A stretch of 64,000 bases of DNA from Hydractinia symbiolongicarpus (lineage: Eukaryota > Cnidaria > Hydrozoa > Anthoathecata > Hydractiniidae): positions 32,108,001 to 32,172,000 of the forward strand of contig NC_079882.1 of the NCBI RefSeq assembly GCF_029227915.1, read 5' to 3'. Both the position numbers and the translations under genes were made by a program. Shown here piece by piece: positions 7,671-22,552 of the stretch. Numbering within the stretch: the stretch's first letter is position 1; each line of letters begins with the position of its first letter. The notes below the pieces were generated by a model, which worked only from the letters and a program-made list of their open reading frames with translations, did no database searches and was not told the origin of the DNA.

Positions 7671-10600
7671 CAAAAATGAAAACATTTTTGAAAACTACAA
7701 GTCTCATGCGTTTAGTGGTAAAAAAATAATATAAAAAATCGTTCGGGAAATGAGTTTACTCCCTGGGTACTTTGTTTGTATACTTTTGACTATACGGGCC
7801 AAGCCCGGGATTTACGGGAAATCGCCGGTTTTCGTTTGCCGGCGATTAAACTTCTTTTATTCAGCGTCTCATCAAAAATGAAAACATTTTTGAAAACCAC
7901 AAGTCTCATGCGTTTTAGTGGTGAAAAAGTAATTTAAAAAATCGTTCGGGAAATGAGTTTACTCCCTGGGTACTTTCTTTGTATACTTTTGACTATACGG
8001 CCAAGCCCGGGATTTACGGGAAGTCGCGGGTTTTCGTTTGCCGGCGATTAAACTTCTTTTATTCAGCGTCTCATCAAAAATGAAAACATTTTTGAAAACC
8101 ACAAGTCTCATGCGTTTTAGTGGTGAAAAAGTAATTTAAAAAATCGTTCGGGAAATGAGTTTACTCCCTGGGTACTTTCTTTGTATACTTTTGACTATAC
8201 GGCCAAGCCCGGGATTTACGGGAAGTCGCGGGTTTTCGTTTGCCGGCGATTAAACTTCTTTTATTCAGCGTCTCATCAAAAATGAAAACATTTTTAAAAA
8301 CTACAAGTCTTATCCGTTTTAGTGGTGAAAAAATAATTTAAAAAATCGTTTGGGAAATGAGTTTACTCCCTGGGTACTTTCTTTGTATACTTTTGACTAT
8401 ACGGCCAAGACCGGGATTTACGGGAAATCGCTGGTTTTCGTTTGCCGGCGATTAAACTTCTTTTATTCAACGTCTCATCAAAAATGAAAACATTTTTAAA
8501 AACTACAAGTCTTATGCGTTTTAGTGGTGAAAAAGTAATTTAAAAAATCGTTCGGGAAATGAGTTTACTCCCTGGGTACTTTCTTTGTATACTTTTGACT
8601 ATACGGCCAAGCCCGGGATTTACAGGAAATCGCGGGTTTTCGTTTGCCGGCGATTAAACTTCTTTTATTCAGCGTCTCATCAAAAATGAAAACATTTTTA
8701 AAAACTACAAGTCTTATGCGTTTTAGTGGTGAAAAAATAATTTAAAAAATCGTTCTGGAAATGAGTTTACTCCCTGGGTACTTTCTTTGTATACTTTTGA
8801 CTATACGGGCCGAGTCCGGGATTTAGGGAATTCGCAGGTTTTCGTTTGCCGGCGATTAAACTGCTTTTATTCAGCGTCTCATTAAAAATGAAAACATTTT
8901 TGAAAACCACAAGTCTCATGCGTTTTAGTGGTGAAAAAGTAATTTAAAAAATCGTTCGGGAAATGAGTTTACTCCCTGGGTACTTTCTTTGTATACTTTT
9001 GACTATACGGCCAAGCCCGGGATTTACGTGAAATCGCGGGTTTTCGTTTGCCGGCGATTAAACTTCTTTTATTCAGCGTCTCATCAAAAATGAAAACATT
9101 TTTAAAAACTACAAGTCTTATGCGTTTTCGTGGTGAAAAAATAATTTAAAAAATCGTTCTGGAAATGAGTTTACTCCCTGGGTACTTTCTTTGTATACTT
9201 TTGACTATACGGGCCGAGTCCGGGATTTAGGGAAATCGCAGGTTTTCGTTTGCCGGGATTAAACTGCTTTTATTCAGCGTCTCATCAAAAATGAAAACAT
9301 TTTTGAAAACTACAAGTCTCATGCGTTTTAGTGGCGAAAAAGTAATTTAAAAAATCGTTCGGGAAATGAGTTTACTCCCTGGGTACTTTCTTTGTATACT
9401 TTTGACTATACGGCCAAGCCCGGGATTTACGGGAAGTCGCGGGTTTTCGTTTGCCGGCGATTAAACTTCTTTTATTCAGCGTCTCATCAAAAATGAAAAC
9501 ATTTTTGAAAACCACAAGTCTCATGCGTTTTAGTGGTGAAAAAGTAATTTAAAAAATCGTTCGGGAAATGAGTTTACTCCCTGGGTACTTTCTTTGTATA
9601 CTTTTGACTATACGGCCAAGCCCGGGATTTACGGGAAGTCGCGGGTTTTCGTTTGCCGGCGATTAAACTTCTTTTATTCAGCGTCTCATCAAAAATGAAA
9701 ACATTTTTAAAAACTACAAGTCTTATCCGTTTTAGTGGTGAAAAAATAATTTAAAAAATCGTTCAGGAAATGAGTTTACTCCCTGGGTACTTTCTTTGTA
9801 TACTTTTGACTATACGGCCAAGACCGGGATTTACGGGAAATCGCGGGTTTTCGTTTGCCGGCGATTAAACTTCTTTTATTCAGCGTCTCATCAAAAATGA
9901 AAACATTTTTAAAAACTACAAGTCTTATGCGTTTTAGTGGTGAAAAAATAATTTTAAAAATCGTTCTGGAAATGAGTTTACTCCCTGGGTACTTTCTTTG
10001 TATACTTTTGACTATACGGGCCGAGTCCGGGATTTAGGGAATTCGCAGGTTTTCGTTTGCCGGCGATTAAACTGCTTTTATTCAGCGTCTCATTAAAAAT
10101 GAAAACATTTTTGAAAACCACAAGTCTCATGCGTTTTAGTGGTGAAAAAGTAATTTAAAAAATCGTTCGGGAAATGAGTTTACTCCCTGGGTACTTTCTT
10201 TGTATACTTTTGACTATACGGCCAAGCCCGGGATTTACGGGAAATCGCGGGTTTTCGTTTGCCGGCGATTAAACTTCTTTTATTCAGCGTCTCATCAAAA
10301 ATGAAAACATTTTTAAAAACTACAAGTCTTATGCGTTTTAGTGGTGAAAAAATAATTTAAAAAATCGTTCTGGAAATGAGTTTACTCCCTGGGTACTTTC
10401 TTTGTATACTTTTGACTATACGGGCCGAGTCCGGGATTTAGGGAATTCGCAGGTTTTCGTTTGCCGGCGATTAAACTGCTTTTATTCAGCGTCTCATTAA
10501 AAATGAAAACATTTTTGAAAACCACAAGTCTCATGCGTTTTAGTGGTGAAAAAGTAATTTAAAAAATCGTTCGGGAAATGAGTTTACTCCCTGGGTACTT

Positions 10601-13600
10601 TCTTTGTATACTTTTGACTATACGGCCAAGCCCGGGATTTACGTGAAATCGCGGGTTTTCGTTTGCCGGCGATTAAACTTCTTTTATTCAGCGTCTCATC
10701 AAAAATGAAAACATTTTTAAAAACTACAAGTCTTATGCGTTTTAGTGGTGAAAAAATAATTTAAAAAATCGTTCTGGAAATGAGTTTACTCCCTGGGTAC
10801 TTTCTTTGTATACTTTTGACTATACGGGCCGAGTCCGGGATTTAGGGAAATCGCAGGTTTTCGTTTGCCGGGATTAAACTGCTTTTATTCAGCGTCTCAT
10901 CAAAAATGAAAACATTTTTTAAAACTACAAGTCTCATGCGTTTTAGTGGCGAAAAAGTAATTTAAAAAATCGTTCGGGAAATGAGTTTACTCCCTGTGTA
11001 CTTTCTTTGTATACTTTTGACTATACGGCCAAGCCCGGGATTTACGGGAAATCGCGGGTTTTCGTTTGCCGGCGATTAAACTTCTTATATTCAGCGTCTC
11101 ATCAAAAATGAAAACATTTTTAAAAACTACAAGTCTTATGCGTTTTAGTGGTGAAAAAATAATTTAAAAAATCGTTCTGGAAATGAGTTTACTCCCTGGG
11201 TACTTTCTTTGTATACTTTTGACTATACGGGCCGAGTCCGAGATTTAGGGAAATCGCAGGTTTTCGTTTGTCGGCGATTAAACTGCTTTTATTCAGCGTC
11301 TCATCAAAAATGAAAACATTTTTGAAAACTACAAGTCTCATGCGTTTTAGTGGCGAAAAAGTAATTTAAAAAATCGTTCGGGAAATGAGTTTACTCTCTG
11401 GGTACTTTCTTTGTATACTTTTGACTATACGGGCCGAGTCCGGGATTTACGGGAAATCGCAGGTTTTCGTTTGCCGGCGATTAAACTGCTTTTATTCAGC
11501 GTCTCATCAAAAATGAAAACATTCTTGAAAACTACAAGTCTCGTGCGTTTTAGTGGTGAAATAATAATTTAAAAAATGGTTTGGGAAATGAGTTTACTCC
11601 CTGGGTACTTTTTTTGTATACTTTTGACTATACGGGCCGAGTCCAGGATTTACGGGAAATCGCAGGTTTTCGTTTGCCGGCGATTAAACTTCTTTTATTC
11701 AGCGTCTCATCAAAAATGAAAACATTTTTAAAAACTACAAGTCTCATGCGTTTAGTGGTAAAAAAATAATATAAAAAATCGTTCGGGAAATGAGTTTACT
11801 CCCTGGGTACTTTGTTTGTATACTTTTGACTATACGGGCCGAGTCCGGGATTTAGGGAATTCGCAGGTTTTCGTTTGCCGGCGATTTAACTGCTTTTATT
11901 CAGCGTCTCATTAAAAATGAAAACATTTTTGAAAACCACAAGTCTCATGTGTTTTAGTGGTGAAAAAGTAATTGAAAAAATCGTTCGGGAAATGAGTTTA
12001 CTCCCTGGGTACTTTCTTTGTATACTTTTGACTATACGGCCAAGCCCGGGATTTACGTGAAATCGCGGGTTTTCGTTTGCCGGCGATTAAACTTCTTTTA
12101 TTCAGCGTCTCATCAAAAATGAAAACATTTTTGAAAACTACAAGTCTCATGCGTTTTAGTGGTGAAAAAATAATTTAAAAAATCGTTCTGGAAATGAGTT
12201 TACTCCCTGGGTACTTTCTTTGTATACTTTTGACTATACGGCCAAGCCTGGGTTTTACGGGAAATCGCGGGTTTTCGTTTGCCGGCGATTAAACTGCTTT
12301 TATTCAGCGTTTCATCAAAAATGAAAACATTTTTGAAAACTACAAGTCTCATGCGTTTTAGTGGTGGAAAAGTAATTTAAAAAATCGTTCGGGAAATGAG
12401 TTTACTCCCTGGGTACTTTCTTTGTATACTTTTGACTATACGGGCCGAGTCCGGGATTTACGGGAAATCGCAGGTTTTCGTTTGCCGGCGATTAAACTGC
12501 TTTTATTCAGCGTCTCATCAAAAATGAAAACATTCTTGAAAACTACAAGTCTCGTGCGTTTTAGTGGTGAAATAATAATTTAAAAAATGGTTTGGGAAAT
12601 GAGTTTACTCCCTGGGTACTTTTTTTGTATACTTTTGACTATACGGGCCGAGTCCAGGATTTACGGGAAATCGCAGGTTTTCGTTTGCCGGCGATTAAAC
12701 TTCTTTTATTCAGCGTCTCATCAAAAATGAAAACATTTTTAAAAACTACAAGTCTCATGCGTTTAGTGGTAAAAAAATAATATAAAAAATCGTTCGGGAA
12801 ATGAGTTTACTCCCTGGGTACTTTGTTTGTATACTTTTACTATACGGGCCAAGCCCGGGATTTACGGGAAATCGCGGGTTTTCGTTTGCCGGCGATTAAA
12901 CTTCTTTTATTCAGCGTCTCATCAAAAATGAAAACATTTTTAAAAACTACAAGTCTTATGCGTTTTAGTGGTGAAAAAATAATTTAAAAAATCGTTCTGG
13001 AAATGAGTTTACTCCCTGGGTACTTTCTTTGTAAACTTTTGACTATACGGGCCGAGTCCGGGATTTAGGGAATTCGCAGGTTTTTGTTTGCCGGCGTTTT
13101 AACTGCTTTTATTCAGCGTCTCATTAAAAATGAAAACATTTTTGAAAACCACAAGACTCATGTGTTTTAGTGGTGAAATAATAATTTAAAAAATCGTTTG
13201 GGAAATGACTTTACTCCCTGGGTACTTTCTTTGTATACTTTTGACTATACGGCCAAGCCCGGGATTTACGTGAAATCGCAGGTTTTCGTTTGCCGGCGAT
13301 TAAACTTCTTTTATTCAGCGTCTCATCAAAAATGAAAACATTTTTAAAAACTACAAGTCTTATGCGTTTTAGTGGTGAAAAAATAATTTAAAAAATCGTT
13401 CTGGAAATGAGTTTACTCCCTGTGTACTTTCTTTGTATACTTTTGACTATACGGCCAAGCCCGGGATTTACGGGAAATCGCGGGTTTTCGTTTGCCGGCG
13501 ATTAAACTTCTTATATTCAGCGTCTCATCAAAAATGAAAACATTTTTAAAAACTACAAGTCTTATGCGTTTTAGTGGTGAAAAAATAATTTAAAAAATCG

Positions 13601-16600
13601 TTCTGGAAATGAGTTTACTCCCTGGGTACTTTCTTTGTATACTTTTGACTATACGGGCCGAGTCCGAGATTTAGGGAAATCGCAGGTTTTCGTTTGTCGG
13701 CGATTAAACTGCTTTTATTCAGCGTCTCATCAAAAATGAAAACATTTTTGAAAACTACAAGTCTCATGCGTTTTAGTGGCGAAAAAGTAATTTAAAAAAT
13801 CGTTCGGGAAATGAGTTTACTCTCTGGGTACTTTCTTTGTATACTTTTGACTATACGGGCCGAGTCCGGGATTTACGGGAAATCGCAGGTTTTCGTTTGC
13901 CGGCGATTAAACTGCTTTTATTCAGCGTCTCATCAAAAATGAAAACATTCTTGAAAACTACAAGTCTCGTGCGTTTTAGTGGTGAAATAATAATTTAAAA
14001 AATGGTTTGGGAAATGAGTTTACTCCCTGGGTACTTTTTTTGTATACTTTTGACTATACGGGCCGAGTCCAGGATTTACGGGAAATCGCAGGTTTTCGTT
14101 TGCCGGCGATTAAACTTCTTTTATTCAGCGTCTCATCAAAAATGAAAACATTTTTAAAAACTACAAGTCTCATGCGTTTAGTGGTAAAAAAATAATATAA
14201 AAAATCGTTCGGGAAATGAGTTTACTCCCTGGGTACTTTGTTTGTATACTTTTACTATACGGGCCAAGCCCGGGATTTACGGGAAATCGCGGGTTTTCGT
14301 TTGCCGGCGATTAAACTTCTTTTATTCAGCGTCTCATCAAAAATGAAAACATTTTTAAAAACTACAAGTCTTATGCGTTTTAGTGGTGAAAAAATAATTT
14401 AAAAAATCGTTCTGGAAATGAGTTTACTCCCTGGGTACTTTCTTTGTATACTTTTGACTATACGGGCCGAGTCCGGGATTTAGGGAATTCGCAGGTTTTC
14501 GTTTGCCGGCGATTTAACTGCTTTTATTCAGCGTCTCATTAAAAATGAAAACATTTTTGAAAACCACAAGTCTCATGTGTTTTAGTGGTGAAAAAGTAAT
14601 TGAAAAAATCGTTCGGGAAATGAGTTTACTCCCTGGGTACTTTCTTTGTATACTTTTGACTATACGGCCAAGCCCGGGATTTACGTGAAATCGCGGGTTT
14701 TCGTTTGCCGGCGATTAAACTTCTTTTATTCAGCGTCTCATCAAAAATGAAAACATTTTTGAAAACTACAAGTCTCATGCGTTTTAGTGGTGAAAAAATA
14801 ATTTAAAAAATCGTTCTGGAAATGAGTTTACTCCCTGGGTACTTTCTTTGTATACTTTTGACTATACGGCCAAGCCTGGGTTTTACGGGAAATCGCGGGT
14901 TTTCGTTTGCCGGCGATTAAACTGCTTTTATTCAGCGTTTCATCAAAAATGAAAACATTTTTGAAAACTACAAGTCTCATGCGTTTTAGTGGTGGAAAAG
15001 TAATTTAAAAAATCGTTCGGGAAATGAGTTTACTCCCTGGGTACTTTCTTTGTATACTTTTGACTATACGGGCCGAGTCCGGGATTTACGGGAAATCGCA
15101 GGTTTTCGTTTGCCGGCGATTAAACTGCTTTTATTCAGCGTCTCATCAAAAATGAAAACATTCTTGAAAACTACAAGTCTCGTGCGTTTTAGTGGTGAAA
15201 TAATAATTTAAAAAATGGTTTGGGAAATGAGTTTACTCCCTGGGTACTTTTTTTGTATACTTTTGACTATACGGGCCGAGTCCAGGATTTACGGGAAATC
15301 GCAGGTTTTCGTTTGCCGGCGATTAAACTTCTTTTATTCAGCGTCTCATCAAAAATGAAAACATTTTTAAAAACTACAAGTCTCATGCGTTTAGTGGTAA
15401 AAAAATAATATAAAAAATCGTTCGGGAAATGAGTTTACTCCCTGGGTACTTTGTTTGTATACTTTTACTATACGGGCCAAGCCCGGGATTTACGGGAAAT
15501 CGCGGGTTTTCGTTTGCCGGCGATTAAACTTCTTTTATTCAGCGTCTCATCAAAAATGAAAACATTTTTAAAAACTACAAGTCTTATGCGTTTTAGTGGT
15601 GAAAAAATAATTTAAAAAATCGTTCTGGAAATGAGTTTACTCCCTGGGTACTTTCTTTGTAAACTTTTGACTATACGGGCCGAGTCCGGGATTTAGGGAA
15701 TTCGCAGGTTTTTGTTTGCCGGCGTTTTAACTGCTTTTATTCAGCGTCTCATTAAAAATGAAAACATTTTTGAAAACCACAAGACTCATGTGTTTTAGTG
15801 GTGAAATAATAATTTAAAAAATCGTTTGGGAAATGAGTTTACTCCCTGGGTACTTTCTTTGTATACTTTTGACTATACGGCCAAGCCCGGGATTTACGTG
15901 AAATCGCAGGTTTTCGTTTGCCGGCGATTAAACTTCTTTTATTCAGCGTCTCATCAAAAATGAAAACATTTTTAAAAACTACAAGTCTTATGCGTTTTAG
16001 TGGTGAAATAATAATTTAAAAAATCGTTTGGGAAATGAGTTTACTCCCTGGGTACTTTCTTTGTATACTTTTGACTATACGGCCAAGCCCGGGATTTACG
16101 TGAAATCGCAGGTTTTCGTTTGCCGGCGATTAAACTTCTTTTATTCAGCGTCTCATCAAAAATGAAAACATTTTTAAAAACTACAAGTCTTATGCGTTTT
16201 AGTGGTGAAAAAATAATTTAAAAAATCGTTCTGGAAATGAGTTTACTCCCTGGGTACTTTCTTTGTATACTTTTGACTATACGGGCCGAGTCCAGGATTT
16301 AGGGAGATCGCAGGTTTTCGTTTGCCGGGATTAAACTGCTTTTATTCAGCGTCTCATCAAAAATGAAAACATTTTTTAAAACTACAAGTCTCATGCGTTT
16401 TAGTGGCGAAAAAGTAATTTAAAAAATCGTTCGGGAAATGAGTTTACTCCCTGTGTACTTTCTTTGTATACTTTTGACTATACGGCCAAGCCCGGGATTT
16501 ACGGGAAATCGCGGGTTTTCGTTTGCCGGCGATTAAACTTCTTATATTCAGCGTCTCATCAAAAATGAAAACATTTTTAAAAACTACAAGTCTTATGCGT

Positions 16601-19500
16601 TTTAGTGGTGAAAAAATAATTTAAAAAATCGTTCTGGAAATGAGTTTACTCCCTGGGTACTTTCTTTGTATACTTTTGACTATACGGGCCGAGTCCGGGA
16701 TTTAGGGAATTCGCAGGTTTTCGTTTGCCGGCGATTAAACTGCTTTTATTCAGCGTCTCATTAAAAATGAAAACATTTTTGAAAACCACAAGTCTCATGC
16801 GTTTTAGTGGTGAAAAAGTAATTTAAAAAATCGTTCGGGAAATGAGTTTACTCCCTGGGTACTTTCTTTGTATACTTTTGACTATACGGCCAAGCCCGGG
16901 ATTTACGTGAAATCGCGGGTTTTCGTTTGCCGGCGATTAAACTTCTTTTATTCAGCGTCTCATCAAAAATGAAAACATTTTTAAAAACTACAAGTCTTAT
17001 GCGTTTTAGTGGTGAAAAAATAATTTAAAAAATCGTTCTGGAAATGAGTTTACTCCCTGGGTACTTTCTTTGTATACTTTTGACTATACGGGCCGAGTCC
17101 GGGATTTAGGGAAATCGCAGGTTTTCGTTTGCCGGGATTAAACTGCTTTTATTCAGCGTCTCATCAAAAATGAAAACATTTTTTAAAACTACAAGTCTCA
17201 TGCGTTTTAGTGGCGAAAAAGTAATTTAAAAAATCGTTCGGGAAATGAGTTTACTCCCTGTGTACTTTCTTTGTATACTTTTGACTATACGGCCAAGCCC
17301 GGGATTTACGGGAAATCGCGGGTTTTCGTTTGCCGGCGATTAAACTTCTTATATTCAGCGTCTCATCAAAAATGAAAACATTTTTAAAAACTACAAGTCT
17401 TATGCGTTTTAGTGGTGAAAAAATAATTTAAAAAATCGTTCTGGAAATGAGTTTACTCCCTGGGTACTTTCTTTGTATACTTTTGACTATACGGGCCGAG
17501 TCCGAGATTTAGGGAAATCGCAGGTTTTCGTTTGTCGGCGATTAAACTGCTTTTATTCAGCGTCTCATTAAAAATGAAAACATTTTTGAAAACCACAAGA
17601 CTCATGTGTTTTAGTGGTGAAATAATAATTTAAAAAATCGTTTGGGAAATGAGTTTACTCCCTGGGTACTTTCTTTGTATACTTTTGACTATACGGCCAA
17701 GCCCGGGATTTACGTGAAATCGCAGGTTTTCGTTTGCCGGCGATTAAACTTCTTTTATTCAGCGTCTCATCAAAAATGAAAACATTTTTAAAAACTACAA
17801 GTCTTATGCGTTTTAGTGGTGAAATAATAATTTAAAAAATCGTTTGGGAAATGAGTTTACTCCCTGGGTACTTTCTTTGTATACTTTTGACTATACGGCC
17901 AAGCCCGGGATTTACGTGAAATCGCAGGTTTTCGTTTGCCGGCGATTAAACTTCTTTTATTCAGCGTCTCATCAAAAATGAAAACATTTTTAAAAACTAC
18001 AAGTCTTATGCGTTTTAGTGGTGAAAAAATAATTTAAAAAATCGTTCTGGAAATGAGTTTACTCCCTGGGTACTTTCTTTGTATACTTTTGACTATACGG
18101 GCCGAGTCCAGGATTTAGGGAGATCGCAGGTTTTCGTTTGCCGGGATTAAACTGCTTTTATTCAGCGTCTCATCAAAAATGAAAACATTTTTTAAAACTA
18201 CAAGTCTCATGCGTTTTAGTGGCGAAAAAGTAATTTAAAAAATCGTTCGGGAAATGAGTTTACTCCCTGTGTACTTTCTTTGTATACTTTTGACTATACG
18301 GCCAAGCCCGGGATTTACGGGAAATCGCGGGTTTTCGTTTGCCGGCGATTAAACTTCTTATATTCAGCGTCTCATCAAAAATGAAAACATTTTTAAAAAC
18401 TACAAGTCTTATGCGTTTTAGTGGTGAAAAAATAATTTAAAAAATCGTTCTGGAAATGAGTTTACTCCCTGGGTACTTTCTTTGTATACTTTTGACTATA
18501 CGGGCCGAGTCCGGGATTTAGGGAATTCGCAGGTTTTCGTTTGCCGGCGATTAAACTGCTTTTATTCAGCGTCTCATTAAAAATGAAAACATTTTTGAAA
18601 ACCACAAGTCTCATGCGTTTTAGTGGTGAAAAAGTAATTTAAAAAATCGTTCGGGAAATGAGTTTACTCCCTGGGTACTTTCTTTGTATACTTTTGACTA
18701 TACGGCCAAGCCCGGGATTTACGTGAAATCGCGGGTTTTCGTTTGCCGGCGATTAAACTTCTTTTATTCAGCGTCTCATCAAAAATGAAAACATTCTTGA
18801 AAACTACAAGTCTCGTGCGTTTTAGTGGTGAAATAATAATTTAAAAAATCGTTTGGGAAATGAGTTTACTCCCTGGGTACTTTCTTTGTATACTTTTGAC
18901 TATACGGGCCGAGTCCAGGATTTACGGGAAATCGCAGGATTTCGTTTGCCGCCGATTAAACTTCTTTTATTCAGCGTCTCATCAAAAATGGAAACATTTT
19001 TAAAAACTACAAGTCTCATGCGTTTTAGTGGTAAAAAGTAATTTAAAAAATCGTTCGGGAAATTAGTTTACTCCCTGGGTACTTTCTTTGTATATTTTTG
19101 ACTATACGGGCCAAGCCCGGGATTTACGGGAAATCGCAGGTTTTCGTTTTCCGGCGATTAAACTTCTTTTATTCAGCGTCTCATCAAAAATGAAAACATT
19201 TTTGAAAACTACAAATCTCATGCGTTTTAGTGGTGAAAAAATAATTTAAAAAATCGTTCGGGAAATGAGTTTACTCCCTGGGTACTTTCTTTGTATACTT
19301 TTGACTATACGGGCCGAGTCCGGGATTTAGGGAAATCGCAGGTTTTCGTTTGCCGGCGATTAAACTGCTTTTATTCAGCGTCTCATCAAAAATGAAAACA
19401 TTTTTTAAAACTACAAGTCTTATGCGTTTTAGTGGTGAAAAAATAATTTAAAAAATCGTTCTGGAAATGAGTTTACTCCCTGGGTACTTTCTTTGTATAC
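7671..19500 (+). repeat. Class II satellite domain with dimers and 5/6/7/9/13-monomer duplications
   Basis: More homogeneous units, mostly alternating two forms. One has TTCTGGAAATG, GAGTCCGGGATTTAGGG and CTGCTTTTATTC; the other has TTCGGGAAATG, TACGGCCAAGCCCGGG and CTTCTTTTATTC. Marker forms recur at fixed offsets: ATTTAGGGAATTCG at 8821, 10032 and 10436 (1,211 and 404 bases); TTGGGAAATG units after AAAATGG at 11581, 12592, 14007 and 15220; the rare GTAAACTTTT at 13031 and 15659 (2,628 bases); TCCAGGATTTAGGGAGATCG at 16291 and 18107 (1,816 bases). Overlapping offsets of different size indicate repeated unequal exchange rather than one fixed higher-order repeat. Confidence 0.85.
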
Positions 19501-22500
19501 TTTTGACTATACGGGCCGAGTCCGGGATTTAGGGAAATCGCAGGTTTTCGTTTGCCGGCGATAAAAATGCTATTTTTCAGCGTCTCATCAAAAATGAAAA
19601 CATTTTTGAAAACTACAAGTCTCATGCGTTTTAGTGGTGAAAAAATAATTTAAAAAATCGTTCGGGAAATGAGTTTACTTCCTGGGTACTTTCTTTGAAT
19701 ACTTTTGACTATACGGGCCAAGCCGGGATTTACGGGAAATCTCGGGTTTTCGTTTACCGGCGATTAAACTTCTTTTATTCCGCGTCTCATCAAAAATGAA
19801 AACATTCTTGAAAACTACAAGTTTCATGCGTTTTAATGGTGAAATAATAATTTAAAAAATCGTTTGGGAAATGAGTTTACTCCCTGGGTACTTTCTTTGT
19901 ATACTTTTGACTATACGGGCCGAGTCCAGGATTTACGGGAAATCGCAGGTTTTCGTTTGCCGGCGATTAAACTTCTTTTATTCAGCGTCTCATCAAAAAT
20001 GAAAACATTTTTAAAAACTGCAAATCTCATGCGTTGTAGTGGTGAAAAAGTGATTTAAAAAATCGTTCGGGAAATGAGTTTACTCCCTGGGTATTTTCTT
20101 TGTATACTTTTGACTATACGGGCCAAGCCCGGGATTTACGGGAAATCGCGGGTTTTCGTTTGCCGGCGATTAAACTTCTTTTATTCAGCGTCTCATCAAA
20201 AATGAAAACATTTTTGAAAACTACAAGTCTCATGCGTTTTAGTGGTGAAAAAATAATTTAAAAAATTGTTCGGGAAATGAGTTTACTCCCTTGGTACTTT
20301 CTTTGTATACTTTTGACTGTACGGGCCAAGCCGGGATTTACGGGAAATCACGGGTTTTCCTTTGCCGGCGATTAAACTTCTTTTATTCAGCGTCTCATCA
20401 AAAATGAAAACATTTTTAAAAACTACAAGTCTTATGCGTTTTAGTAGTGAAAAAATAATTTAAAAAATCGTTCTGGAAATGAGTTTACTCCCTGGGTACT
20501 TTCTTTGTATACATTCGACTATACGGTCAAAGCCCGGGATTTACGGGAAATCGCGGGTTTTCGTTTGCCGGCGATTAAACTTCTTTTATTCAGCGTCTCA
20601 TCAAAAATGAAAACGTTTTTTGAAAACTACAAGTCTCATGCGTTTTAGTGGTGAAAAAATAATTTAAAAAATCGTTCGGGAAATGAGTTTACTCCCTGGG
20701 TACTTTCTTTGTATACTTTTGACTATACGGGCCAAGCCGGGATTTACGGGAAATCGCGGGTTTTCGTTTGCCGGCGATTAAACTTCTTTTATTCAGCGTC
20801 TCATCAAAAATGAAAACATTTTTAAAAACTGCAAGTCTTATGCGTTTTAGTGGTGAAAAAATAATTTAAAAAATCGTTCTGGAAATGAGTTTACTCACAG
20901 GGTACTTTCTTTGTATACATTCGACTATACGGGCCAAGCCCGGGATTTACGGGAAATCGCGGGATTTCGTTTGCCGGCGATTAAACCTCTTTCAGTAAGC
21001 GTCTCATCAAAAATGAAAACATTTTTGAAAACTACAAGTCTCATGCGTTTTAGTGGTGAAAATATAATTTAAAAAAACGTTCGGGAAATGAGTTTACTCC
21101 CTTGGTACTTTCTTTGTATACTTTTGACTATACGGGCCGAGTGCGGGATTTACGGGAAGTCGCGGATTTTCGTTTGCCGGCGATTAAACTTCTTTTATTC
21201 AGCGTCCCATCAAATATGAAAATGGTTTTGAAAACTACAAGTCTCATGCGTTTTAGTGGTGAAAAAATAATTTAAAAAATCGTTCGGGAAATGAGTTTAC
21301 TTCCTGGGTACTTTCTTTGTATACTTTTGACTATACGGGCCAAGCCGGGATTTACGGGAAATCGCGGGTTTTCGTTTGCCGGCGATTAAACTTCTTTTAT
21401 TCAGCGTCTCATCAAAAATGAAAACATTTTTGAAAACTACAAGTTTCATGCGTTTTAGTGGTGAAAAAATAATTTAAAAAATCGTTCGGGAAATGAGTTT
21501 ACTCCCTTGGTACTTTCTTTGTATACTTTTGACTGTACGGGCCAAGCCGGTATTTACGGGAAATCACGGGTTTTCGCTTGCCGGCGATTAAACTTCTTTT
21601 ATTCAGAGTCTCATCAAAAATGAAAACATTTTTAAAAACTACAAGTCTTATGCGTTTTAGTGGTGAAAAAATAATTTAAAAAATCGTTCTGGAAATGAGT
21701 TTACTCCCTGGGTACTTTCTTTGTATACATTCGACTATACGGTCCAAGCCCGTGATTTACGGGAAATCGCGGGTTTTCGTTTGCCGGCGATTAAACTTCT
21801 TTTATTCAGCGTCTCATCAAAAATGAAAACATTTTTAAAAACTGCAAGTCTTATGCGTTTTAGTGGTGAAAAAATAATTTAAAAAATCGTTCTGGAAATG
21901 AGTTTACTCACAGGGTACTTTCTTTGTATACATTCGACTATTCGGGCCAAGCCCGGGATTTACGGGAAATCGCGGGATTTCGTTTGCCGGCGATTAAACC
22001 TCTTTCATTAAGCGTCTCATCAAAAATGAAAACATTTTTGAAAACTACAAGTCTCGTGCGTTTTAGTGGTGAAAAAATAATTTAAAAAAACGTTCGGGAA
22101 ATGAGTTTACCCCCTTGGTACTTTCTTTGTATACTTTTGACTATACGGGCCGAGTGCGGGATTTACGGGAAGTCGCGGATTTTCGTTTGCCGGCGATTAA
22201 ACTTCTTTTATTCAGCGTCCCATCAAATATGAAAATATTTTTGAAAACTACAAGTCTCATGCGTTTAGTGGTAAAAAAATAATATAAAAAATCGTTCGGG
22301 AAATGAGTTTACTCCCTGGGTACTTTGTTTGTATACTTTTGACTATACGGGCCAAGCCCGGGATTTACGGGAAATCGCGGGTTTTCGTTTGCCGGCGATT
22401 AAACTTCTTTTATTCAGCGTCTCATCAAAAATGAAAACATTTTTGAAAACCACAAGTCTCATGCGTTTTAGTGGTGAAAAAGTAATTTAAAAAATCGTTC

Positions 22501-22552
22501 GGGAAATGAGTTTACTCCCTGGGTACTTTCTTTGTATACTTTTGACTATACG
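19500..22552 (+). repeat. Large class I block, copy A
   Basis: About 15 class I units. The marker CGATAAAAATGC at 19559 is at offset 5,263 from copy B (24822) and 8,908 from copy C. Copy A shares the order of CACAGGG, CCTCTTTCA, CCCATCAAATATG and GTTTAGTGG units with B and C. It has the private variant CTCTTTCAGTAAGC at about 20988. The end is set where A reads GGCCAAGCCC and B reads GGGCCGAGTCC. Confidence 0.85.

Noticed and set aside
11581-11769. 62-codon open frame, repeated over 20 times with nearly the same translation
   Set aside because: It starts on TTG, lies wholly in a satellite monomer, and exists only because that monomer variant has TTGGG. No family is recognised and no frame continuity exists between units.
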